From the NCBI GenBank assembly GCA_903863315.1, contig CAIPBN010000143.1, positions 1-7,907 of the forward strand: a stretch of DNA of 7,907 nucleotides, read 5' to 3'. The notes beneath the pieces were generated by a model. That model worked only from the letters and a program-made list of their open reading frames with translations. It ran no database searches and had not been told where the DNA came from. Positions 1 through 5,377 of the stretch are shown here, piece after piece. Positions within the stretch are counted from its first letter, which is position 1. Every line of letters starts with the position of its first letter. A program made the position numbers and the translations under genes. Origin of the DNA: an uncultured Verrucomicrobiota bacterium (GTDB lineage Bacteria; Verrucomicrobiota; Verrucomicrobiia; Limisphaerales; SXTU01).

Positions 1-3
1 GCA

Positions 4-999
4 TTACGCCTTCGGCAGGAGGTCGGCCACGAGCGCCTTCTCTTCCTTCAGCTCGTTCTCCGTCGCGGTGATCTTCGCGCGGCTGAACTCGTTGACGGGC
101 AGGCCTTGCACGATTTCCCACTTCTTGCCATCGGTGCGAATCGGGTAGCTGAACATCAGGCCCTTCTCGATGCCGTAGCTGCCATCCGAGCAGACGGCGA
201 CGCTGAACCAGTCACCGGCTGCGGTGGGCGTGGTGAGGCGGCGGACTGTGTCCACCACGGCATTGGCCGCGCTGGCGGCGGAGCTGAGGCCGCGCGCCTC
301 GATGATGGCCGCGCCGCGCTTCTGCACGATGGTGATGAAGTCCTTCTCCAGCCACTCGCGGTGCCCGATGACATCGGTGGCGGGGCGGTTCTGAATCTTC
401 GTGTTGAAAAAGTCGGGATACATCGTGGAGCTGTGGTTGCCCCAGATGCAGAGGTTGGTGATGGACTCGACGGGCGCGCCGGCCTTCTTGGCGAGCTGCG
501 TGCGGGCGCGGTTTTCATCCAGCGCGGTCATGGCGAAGAACTGCTCGCGGGGCACGCCGGCGGCGCTGTTCATCGCGATGAGGGAGTTCGTGTTGCAAGG
601 GTTGCCGACGACGAGCGTGCGCACGTCGCGGGCGGCGTTCTTGGCGATGGCCGCGCCCTGGCCAGTGAAGATTTTGCCGTTGGCGGTGAGCAGGTCCTTG
701 CGCTCCATGCCGGGGCCGCGCGGCCGGGCACCTACGAGCAGCGACCAGTTCACGCCGCGGAAGCCTTCGTTCAAATCGCTTGTGGGCACGCAGCCCTTGA
801 GCAGCGGGAACGCGCAGTCTTCCAGCTCCATGATGACCCCGTTGAGGGCCTTGAGCGCCTTCTCGTCGGGGATTTCGATGAGGTGGAGGATGACTGGCTG
901 GTTCGGTCCGAACATCGCGCCGGAGGCGATGCGGAAGAGGAGGGAGTAGCCAATTTGGCCGGCAGCGCCGGTGACAGCGACACGGATGGGTTGGTTCAT
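4..999 (-). CDS. mdh: Malate dehydrogenase, NAD-dependent (cytosolic/MDH type 2 family)
   Basis: This is a 331-residue cytoplasmic enzyme of the TCA cycle that interconverts (S)-malate and oxaloacetate with NAD(H). Visible motifs are the Rossmann loop GAAGQIGYS (residues 11-19), substrate arginines in PRGPGMERKDLL (R94 and R100), GNPCNTN (132-138), the catalytic Asp161 and Arg164 in LDENRA, the catalytic His189 in IWGNHSSTMYPDF, and GASSAA-like residues in RGLSSAASAANA (236-247). The length matches the roughly 330 residues of Thermus-type MDH, which it resembles closely throughout. An acidic residue, Glu42 in LIEIPDEKALK, follows the second beta strand, as in NAD-preferring members; NAD preference is inferred from this. 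I chose the ATG at 997-999 because homology begins immediately at MNQPIRVAVTG. The in-frame extension to 1098 runs through the intergenic inverted repeat and has no family similarity. No Shine-Dalgarno sequence is seen. The gene is complete, ending in TAA at 4-6, and is the last of five minus-strand genes. Confidence 0.95.
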   Translation of the reverse strand: MNQPIRVAVTGAAGQIGYSLLFRIASGAMFGPNQPVILHLIEIPDEKALKALNGVIMELEDCAFPLLKGCVPTSDLNEGFRGVNWSLLVGARPRGPGMERKDLLTANGKIFTGQGAAIAKNAARDVRTLVVGNPCNTNSLIAMNSAAGVPREQFFAMTALDENRARTQLAKKAGAPVESITNLCIWGNHSSTMYPDFFNTKIQNRPATDVIGHREWLEKDFITIVQKRGAAIIEARGLSSAASAANAVVDTVRRLTTPTAAGDWFSVAVCSDGSYGIEKGLMFSYPIRTDGKKWEIVQGLPVNEFSRAKITATENELKEEKALVADLLPKA

Positions 1000-1015
1000 A
1001 ATTTCAAAGGCGCGG

Positions 1016-1044
1016 AGTATGGGAAGTTGCTGAAGGCGTGGCAA
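1016..1044 (-). promoter_or_regulatory. Candidate sigma70-type promoter of mdh
   Basis: Reading the minus strand, TTGCCA (1044-1039, five of six matches to TTGACA) is followed after exactly 17 nt by CATACT (1021-1016, four of six matches to TATAAT). Transcription would start near position 1009, about 10 nt before the mdh ATG, leaving a very short leader. The -35 hexamer overlaps the downstream arm of the 1040-1064 inverted repeat. This is a consensus match by eye only, and promoter preferences in this phylum are not well known to me. Confidence 0.35.
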
Positions 1045-1064
1045 GCGCGGGTGTTGCGCTTGCC
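1040..1064. terminator. Perfect 9-bp inverted repeat: pseudopilin terminator or mdh operator
   Basis: GGCAAGCGC (1040-1048) and GCGCTTGCC (1056-1064) are perfect complements separated by a 7-nt loop. The repeat lies between the pseudopilin stop (1074-1076) and the mdh start (999). Its position 10 nt past a stop codon fits a transcription terminator hairpin. No U-tract follows on the minus strand, so a classical intrinsic terminator is not shown. Because one arm overlaps the putative mdh -35 box, a repressor operator is an equal alternative. The dyad is seen directly; its function is inferred. Confidence 0.4.
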
Positions 1065-1073
1065 CCTGCCAAG

Positions 1074-1814
1074 TCAGAGGCCGTTCACCGTCCCCCAAAT
1101 GTCTTCGCGGTTTCGGCGAAGATCATCATAGGTCCACGTCTCTGCATGGCCGTCGACGAACAGAACATTCGAGCGAAGGTTGTGTTTGGGGGCAGGCTGA
1201 TGCGGTGATGGGGTGGTCGAGTTCCACGTGAGGTTGCTGTAAACGGAGGCTGTCCACGTGGCAAACCACGTCTTGAACTGTCCGTTGGGTATGTTCGGTG
1301 CGGCGGGGATTCCCACGTCGCCCATGAGCCAAATCGCACTCGGGCGACGAATGTCCGTTAGCCGGCGGCTGCCCAGCGCGGGGCCGCCAATCCCGTTGGT
1401 GGCATAACGGATGATCGTGGACTCGATCACTCCAAAACCCAACTGGCCACCTGGGGTGATGTCCTGATCCCGCACCGCCGGGCACCGCCAGATGACACTC
1501 GCTCCGTTTGTGTCCGGCAGATACTTGCCCTGAACGAAAATATCAAACCACCAGTTCCCCGCGTTATTGAAAGTGTAGGCATGCCGGTTGAGCGGCACAA
1601 ACTGGCCCTCGTGGTCGTCAGCATATTGCAGCATCGCAAGGCCAATCTGTCGCAGATTGTTCATGCACTTGATGCCATTGGCCTTGGCCTTGGCCTTGGA
1701 GAGCGCGGGCAACAGCATCCCCGCCAGAATGGCGATGATGGCGATGACCACCAGCAGCTCAATCAGCGTGAAGGCGGCGGCGCGACGGTTGGGGCTGGGG
1801 TGTCGGTTAAACAT
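1074..1814 (-). CDS. Type II secretion pseudopilin-like protein (prepilin N-terminal domain, H-X9-DG)
   Basis: This 246-residue protein begins with a basic leader (MFNRHPSPNRRAAA) followed by the class III prepilin signature FTLIELLVVIAIIAILAGM (15-33), with the invariant Glu at +5 (E19). A prepilin peptidase would cleave before F15. The residue at -1 is Ala, not the usual Gly, which I recall as common in Verrucomicrobia and Planctomycetes. The hydrophobic helix leads into an Ala/Lys-rich stretch (LSKAKAKANGIKCMNNLRQIGLAML). The C-terminal domain holds the H-X9-DG motif: H211, then D221-G222 in VLFVDGHAETW. Such proteins occur in many copies in these genomes, and their individual cargo or pilus role is unknown. 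I chose the ATG at 1812-1814 because it gives a normal-length leader; the frame stays open to 1952, which would give an unusually long one. No Shine-Dalgarno is visible. A weak TTGACG-N16-TAGTTT lies just upstream (1853-1826). It is separated by 147 nt from the preceding zinc-ribbon gene, so independent transcription is likely. Confidence 0.85.
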   Translation of the reverse strand: MFNRHPSPNRRAAAFTLIELLVVIAIIAILAGMLLPALSKAKAKANGIKCMNNLRQIGLAMLQYADDHEGQFVPLNRHAYTFNNAGNWWFDIFVQGKYLPDTNGASVIWRCPAVRDQDITPGGQLGFGVIESTIIRYATNGIGGPALGSRRLTDIRRPSAIWLMGDVGIPAAPNIPNGQFKTWFATWTASVYSNLTWNSTTPSPHQPAPKHNLRSNVLFVDGHAETWTYDDLRRNREDIWGTVNGL

Positions 1815-1961
1815 GATCGGGAATGAAACTACATTGCCGACGATGGCCGTCAACTTCCCATCCACCAGATGCAGTGCGGTCATGAGTCTGGCGGACCGAT
1901 TCGCTTCATCTGGAGACACGGCAGTCGCACACCCGTTGTCGCGCACGAACATGCCGTTCCC

Positions 1962-2849
1962 TCACTCGTCCTCTTTCACTCCAACGAGCTTGGCTGCCGT
2001 GGCCCGGCGGTCGGTGACGATTGCGCGGAACTGCCAGGTGGCTCGGGGCTCGACCGTCTGCCGGTAATCTGTAGCGGTGCCGACTTTGTTGCCCGCCGTG
2101 TCGAGCAGATCCAACTCGACCCGCACGCCCAGACGTTGATGGTCGGAGTCGTTTTTCAACAACCCGGTGACATAGACCAGCCGGCTGCCCTTGGCTCCCT
2201 TGGGCTGGTCCAAGGCGATCTGGGTGACCTTCAAGTCACCGATGAGTTTGGGTCCCTTTGGCACCGGCACCGGCACCACGGCGGGAGGAGCGGTGGGGGC
2301 AGGTGTGGCGGGCGACTTGGCGGTGGGACTTGGCGCAGGAGCGGGAGCCGCAGGCGGCTGTCCTGCTGGGACTGGGGGCGAGGATGGCGAAGCTGGGCTC
2401 TTGCCGGGAGCCGCCTCAGGAGATTCCTCCCCGCGCTGCTTAAGATGGGAGCCCACAACAACGACAACCGCGATCATCACGGCCAGGTTGACAGTCCACA
2501 AGCACACGCGAAGCCACTGGCTTTTCCCGCGGGCGGCAGGCCCGGGCGACGCTGCGCGGAGGGCAGCCGGATCAACCCGCTTGACGCCAGCAGGAACGGA
2601 CTTGGGCGGAGCAGCAGGCACTGGCGATGGCCGAAGAGCGGGAACCGGGGCAGGTGCGGCTTTCGGCACCGGCTTGGCCGGAACCGTGGGAGGCTGGGTT
2701 GAAGCGGGAGGAGCAGCCGCCTTGGGGAGCAGGACGGTTTTCCCACACTGGCCGCAACTGCTCGCGCCACCCCCGGCGTAATCAGGATAGGTGACCTCCC
2801 CGCCGCAATGCGGGCACTTGCACTTGAGGTATGTTTTTCCCGCGCTCAC
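1962..2849 (-). CDS. Single-pass membrane protein with N-terminal zinc ribbon and C-terminal FxLYD-like domain
   Basis: I do not recognise a named gene. The 295-residue protein has four parts. Residues 8-42 form a zinc ribbon with paired CxxC knuckles (C12/C15 and C32/C35; C10 is an extra Cys). Residues 43-110 are a Pro/Ala-rich linker. A single transmembrane helix (about 113-134, VCLWTVNLAVMIAVVVVVG) follows a basic RGKSQWLR, which suggests the ribbon stays in the cytoplasm. A second Pro/Ala-rich linker (about 141-200) leads to a beta-rich domain (203-295) with the pattern YVTGLLKNDSDHQRLGVRV…LDLLDTAGNKVGTA, which resembles FxLYD/DUF3426-type domains. This suggests a cytoplasmic metal-binding sensor or scaffold tethered to a periplasmic domain; a specific role cannot be assigned. 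The start is GTG (2847-2849). It is the only start codon between the in-frame TAA at 2871-2873 and the cysteine cluster, so the start is well fixed although no Shine-Dalgarno is present. The linkers are low complexity and could inflate similarity hits. Confidence 0.8.
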   Translation of the reverse strand: MSAGKTYLKCKCPHCGGEVTYPDYAGGGASSCGQCGKTVLLPKAAAPPASTQPPTVPAKPVPKAAPAPVPALRPSPVPAAPPKSVPAGVKRVDPAALRAASPGPAARGKSQWLRVCLWTVNLAVMIAVVVVVGSHLKQRGEESPEAAPGKSPASPSSPPVPAGQPPAAPAPAPSPTAKSPATPAPTAPPAVVPVPVPKGPKLIGDLKVTQIALDQPKGAKGSRLVYVTGLLKNDSDHQRLGVRVELDLLDTAGNKVGTATDYRQTVEPRATWQFRAIVTDRRATAAKLVGVKEDE

Positions 2850-2888
2850 GAGTCGGGATGACGAGGGGAGTTAGAAGATTTTCCCGGG

Positions 2889-2926
2889 GGCGACAAGACC
2901 GGTGAATTTCCCGCCGGACAATCGCC
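2889..2926. terminator. Weak imperfect hairpin downstream of the DUF1080 gene
   Basis: GGCGA (2889-2893) pairs with TCGCC (2922-2926). Inside, CCGG (2899-2902) can pair with CCGG (2914-2917) around an 11-nt loop, with a small internal loop between the two stems. It begins 3 nt past the DUF1080 stop codon (2929-2931), where a terminator could sit, but it has no U-tract and short stems. It may be chance in GC-rich DNA. Confidence 0.2.
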
Positions 2927-2928
2927 CG

Positions 2929-3522
2929 TCACTTGATCTCGCGCACCAGCAGATTGCGAAACTCCATGGGCGTGCCTTCGGCTTGCAGACCAATGTGACC
3001 GCGCGCCGGCACGAGGCCGGTGGCTTCCCATGCGAGCTTGCCATTGCACCAGAGGGTGACCGCCGTGCCCTTGACCAGCACGCGCCATTCGTTCCACTCA
3101 CCGGTGGCCCGCTGCAGCGTGGGCGAGGCTTTGGCCCCAGTGAGGCTGCCGGCAAGGAACGCGCCCTCGGTGTTCCGGTCCACCCGGATCTGGTTGTTGC
3201 CAGCGTCGGGCTTGCAACGGATGTAGAAGCCGCCGTTGAACTTGGGCACCAGCGTGCGCCATTCAAACTTCACCTCGAAGTCCCCAAACTCCCGCACCGT
3301 GACGAGATGCGGTCGCATGCCACCGGTCAAGGCGATGACACTGTCCTTCACCTTCCAGTTCTCAGGCCACGGGTCACCGGTCTTCTGGAGAGAGAAGCGC
3401 CAGCCGGTGAAATCCCGCCCATTGAACAGCGGCTCAAATTCGCTGTCCGCAGCGCAGGCACCATGAGCAGCCAGCAGGACGACCGCGCAGACCAGCGGAA
3501 ACGAGCGGAGAAAGCAATTCAT
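2929..3522 (-). CDS. Secreted DUF1080 protein (3-keto-disaccharide hydrolase domain family, PF06439)
   Basis: This 197-residue protein is a single DUF1080 domain behind a Sec signal peptide. The signal has a short basic start, a hydrophobic core (about 8-19), and a likely signal peptidase I site after HGACA (residue 24). There is no proper lipobox. Family motifs are LFNGRDFTGW (32-41), FGDFEVKFEW (79-88), NGGFYIR (96-102), GEWNEWRVLVKG (141-152), VTLWCNGK (155-162) and the C-terminal GHIGLQAEGTPMEFRNLLVREI (175-196). The fold is a concanavalin-like beta sandwich. Characterised relatives act on 3-keto-glycosides, which fits periplasmic or extracellular carbohydrate processing, but substrate and activity here are inferred. 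These proteins are very abundant in Verrucomicrobia and Planctomycetes. The start is ATG at 3520-3522; only a weak GAAG lies upstream. The gene follows dapL by 22 nt in the same direction, so the two may be co-transcribed, though I see no obvious metabolic link. Confidence 0.9.
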   Translation of the reverse strand: MNCFLRSFPLVCAVVLLAAHGACAADSEFEPLFNGRDFTGWRFSLQKTGDPWPENWKVKDSVIALTGGMRPHLVTVREFGDFEVKFEWRTLVPKFNGGFYIRCKPDAGNNQIRVDRNTEGAFLAGSLTGAKASPTLQRATGEWNEWRVLVKGTAVTLWCNGKLAWEATGLVPARGHIGLQAEGTPMEFRNLLVREIK

Positions 3523-3544
3523 CGCACTTCGACGGAGCAGACGC

Positions 3545-4783
3545 TCACCACTTCAATTCCTGCAACCGGCGCGCCACCTCCTGGGCATTGGCCCGGCTGT
3601 TGAAGCTGCTGATGCGGAAGTAGCCCTCGCCCTGCGAGCCAAAGCCGCTGCCGGGCGTGATGACGACATTGGCCGCGCCCAGAATCTTATCGAAAGCCTG
3701 CCAGCTCGTGACCCCGGCGGGCGTGCGAACCCAGATATAGGGCGCGTTGACGCCACCAAAAACTTGCAGGCCGGCCTTTTGCGCCCCTTCGCGCAGCACT
3801 TTCGCATTGCCCATGTAGTGCTCGATCAAGGCCTTGACCTGCGCCTTGCCCTCGGACGAGTAAAGCGCTTCGGCCGCCCGCTGCACCAGGTAGGAGACCC
3901 CGTTGAACTTGGTGGTCGTGCGCCGCAGCCACAGCGGATGCAAGGGCCTGCTCTCCCCGGTCTGGGTTTGGGCATTGAGCGACTTCGGCACCACGATGAA
4001 CGCGCAGCGCACGCCGGTGAATCCACCATTCTTCGAGAAGCTGCGGAACTCAATGGCGCATTCCCTAGCCCCGGGAATCTCGTAGATGGAGCGCGGGATG
4101 GCGGGATCGTTGATGTAAGCCTCGTAAGCGGCATCGAACAGGATCACCGCCTTGTGTTCGAGCGCGTATTTGACCCAGGCCTCGAGTTGCGCCCGCGTGG
4201 CCACCGCCCCGGTGGGGTTGTTGGGCGAGCACAGATAGATGACGTCCACGTGCTCCTTCGGCGGCTCCGGGATGAAACCATTCGCCGGCGTGCAGGGCAG
4301 GTAGACGATGCCCGAATAGGCCCCGGACTCATCAGCGGGACCGGTGTGGCCGGCCATGACGTTGGTGTCCACATACACTGGATAAACGGGATCGCTGATG
4401 GCCAGGCGATTCTCATGCCCAAGGATGTCGAGAATGTTTCCGCAATCGCACTTCGAGCCGTCACTGACGAAGATCTCGTCGTCCGCCACCTCGATGCCCC
4501 GGTCGCGGAAATCATGCTTGGCAATCGCGCCCCGCAGCCAGTCGTAGCCCTGCTCCGGCCCGTAGCCCTTGAACGACTCACGCACGCCCATCTCATCCAC
4601 CGCCCGGTGCAAAGCGGTGAGGACCGCTGGGGGAAGCGGTTCAGTGACATCCCCGATGCCGCAACGGATCAGGCGCTTCGCCGCCTCCGGGTTCGATTCG
4701 CAAAAGACCTTCACCCGGCGACCAATCTCGGGAAACAGGTAGCCGGCCTTGAGCTTGAGGTAGTTGTCGTTGAGAAAAGCCAT
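3545..4783 (-). CDS. dapL: LL-diaminopimelate aminotransferase
   Basis: This 412-residue PLP-dependent fold type I aminotransferase makes LL-2,6-diaminopimelate directly from tetrahydrodipicolinate with glutamate as amino donor, bypassing the acylated dapD/dapC/dapE intermediates. The product feeds lysine and peptidoglycan synthesis. Visible features are NDNYLKLKAGYLFPEI near the N-terminus (5-20), GIGDVTEPLPP (42-52), the SDGSKCD phosphate-binding region (107-113), DPVYPVYVDTNVMAG (131-145), SPNNPTG (186-192), the cofactor-contacting Asp217 and Tyr220 in FDAAYEAYI, the Schiff-base Lys251 in SFSKNGGFTGVR, and the carboxylate-binding Arg390 in GYFRISSF. The length matches plant and chlamydial DapL (about 410). 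I chose the ATG at 4781-4783 because family similarity begins at MAFLNDNYLKL. The frame remains open to 5119, but that extension lies antisense to the lipoprotein gene and is not family-like. No Shine-Dalgarno is visible. The gene heads a minus-strand run and is divergent from the lipoprotein gene. Confidence 0.95.
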   Translation of the reverse strand: MAFLNDNYLKLKAGYLFPEIGRRVKVFCESNPEAAKRLIRCGIGDVTEPLPPAVLTALHRAVDEMGVRESFKGYGPEQGYDWLRGAIAKHDFRDRGIEVADDEIFVSDGSKCDCGNILDILGHENRLAISDPVYPVYVDTNVMAGHTGPADESGAYSGIVYLPCTPANGFIPEPPKEHVDVIYLCSPNNPTGAVATRAQLEAWVKYALEHKAVILFDAAYEAYINDPAIPRSIYEIPGARECAIEFRSFSKNGGFTGVRCAFIVVPKSLNAQTQTGESRPLHPLWLRRTTTKFNGVSYLVQRAAEALYSSEGKAQVKALIEHYMGNAKVLREGAQKAGLQVFGGVNAPYIWVRTPAGVTSWQAFDKILGAANVVITPGSGFGSQGEGYFRISSFNSRANAQEVARRLQELKW

Positions 4784-4924
4784 GGTGGATGATGCGTTCG
4801 GATTCGGTTGCGGAACCCACGCTGCGGGCCGCAATTTCAAGCGGCAGACGGTAGCGGGCCGACTTGGTTTCGCAAGCGGCAAAACCGGCTTTACGCGCGC
4901 GCAGGGCACGGCCACAATCGGTCC
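4784..4924. promoter_or_regulatory. Divergent dapL / lipoprotein intergenic region with dyad
   Basis: Both flanking genes must be transcribed outward from this 141-bp gap. It contains an inverted repeat, TTGCGG (4808-4813) and CCGCAA (4829-4834), with a 15-nt spacer. The right arm overlaps a tighter palindrome TGCGG-G-CCGCA (4823-4833), so TGCGG occurs twice in direct orientation. The dyad lies 25 nt upstream of the dapL ATG. It could be an operator or a hairpin in the dapL leader. On the plus strand TTTACG (4890-4895) and CACAAT (4913-4918), 17 nt apart, form a weak promoter-like pair that would give an almost leaderless lipoprotein transcript. I find no clear dapL promoter and no lysine riboswitch. 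Confidence 0.35.
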
Positions 4925-5314
4925 ATGATGCGCAAGGCACTTCAGTTTGGCAGTCTGGCAGCGGCCGTGTTGCTGGTCGGCTGCGGCACCACCTCCACCG
5001 TCACGCTGTTGTCCCCGCGCACGCAGGTGCGCAACGCGGAGGGACTTTATCCCGTCGAAATCGAGTTCCGCAGCAACATGCAGGCGCTCAAGAAGGAGAC
5101 GCTGAAGCCTTACCTGCAAGTGGGTGACAACAACTATCCGATGCGCCGCACCCCCCGGTTGGACACCCGCTGGGAAACCCTGCTGCCAGTGCCCGCCTCC
5201 ACGAACTGGATGGACTACCGGGTCAAGGTGGACTTCGAATACAACGCCGTCCCCACCCCGCGCTCCAACAGCGTCCTTTCCCAGCCATATCGGCTGCAGA
5301 TCAAAGACAAGTAG
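4925..5314 (+). CDS. Small predicted lipoprotein of unknown function
   Basis: I do not recognise a family. The 129-residue protein has a type II signal peptide: MMRK, a hydrophobic stretch (about 5-18) and a lipobox LVGC with the modified Cys at residue 20. This predicts lipid anchoring in the outer or inner membrane. The mature part (about 109 residues) begins with a Thr/Ser-rich tether and then alternating hydrophobic and polar segments (YPVEIEFRS, YLQVGDNNYPM, WMDYRVKVDFEYN, QPYRLQI) that suggest a compact beta-sandwich, perhaps Ig-like. The two adjacent ATGs (4925 and 4928) are both acceptable; an upstream in-frame ATG at 4808 would put 39 non-signal residues before the signal peptide and is unlikely. 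No Shine-Dalgarno is seen. It is the only plus-strand gene here, divergent from dapL and convergent with the subtilase gene. The lipobox supports a real gene; function is open. Confidence 0.75.
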   Translation: MMRKALQFGSLAAAVLLVGCGTTSTVTLLSPRTQVRNAEGLYPVEIEFRSNMQALKKETLKPYLQVGDNNYPMRRTPRLDTRWETLLPVPASTNWMDYRVKVDFEYNAVPTPRSNSVLSQPYRLQIKDK

Positions 5315-5377
5315 GCGAAGTCTTGCCGCAGCAATTTTTGCCCGCTTGAGCGGAGGCAGGACACTGCTCCCAGTACC
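5315..5377. other. Convergent intergenic gap with several small inverted repeats
   Basis: This 63-nt gap separates two 3' ends and should contain termination signals for both strands. Visible short dyads are GCAA-TTT-TTGC (5331-5341), CCGC-TTGA-GCGG (5342-5353, extendable by one pair), and TGCTCC (5365-5370) with GGAGCA (5382-5387), the last one spanning the subtilase stop codon. None has a strong stem plus U-tract, so no terminator is demonstrated. The cluster also looks somewhat like a dispersed intergenic repeat unit, but only one copy is in this window. Confidence 0.3.

Noticed and set aside
1000..1098. In-frame N-terminal extension of malate dehydrogenase
   Set aside because: It would add 33 residues without family similarity, runs through the inverted repeat, and overlaps the end of the pseudopilin gene; MDH homology starts at the ATG at 999.
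106..1131. Long plus-strand open frame (341 codons) opposite mdh
   Set aside because: It is a product of the GC-rich codon bias of mdh on the other strand; the translation is Asp/Gly/Ala/Arg-rich with no recognisable domain.
1826..1853. TTGACG-N16-TAGTTT as pseudopilin promoter
   Set aside because: The -35 match is good but the -10 match is poor and the resulting leader would be only about 5 nt; kept as a note in the gene entry, not as a feature.
1869..2702. Long plus-strand open frame opposite the zinc-ribbon gene
   Set aside because: Its Gly/Arg-rich composition mirrors the Pro/Ala linkers on the minus strand; no signal, domain or motif.
3764..4792. Plus-strand open frame (342 codons) opposite dapL
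   Set aside because: It is antisense to a complete, well-conserved enzyme and has no recognisable features.
4784..5119. In-frame 112-residue extension of DapL
   Set aside because: It lies partly antisense to the lipoprotein gene, is Arg/Ala/Gly-rich like a shadow frame, and DapL homology starts at the ATG at 4783.
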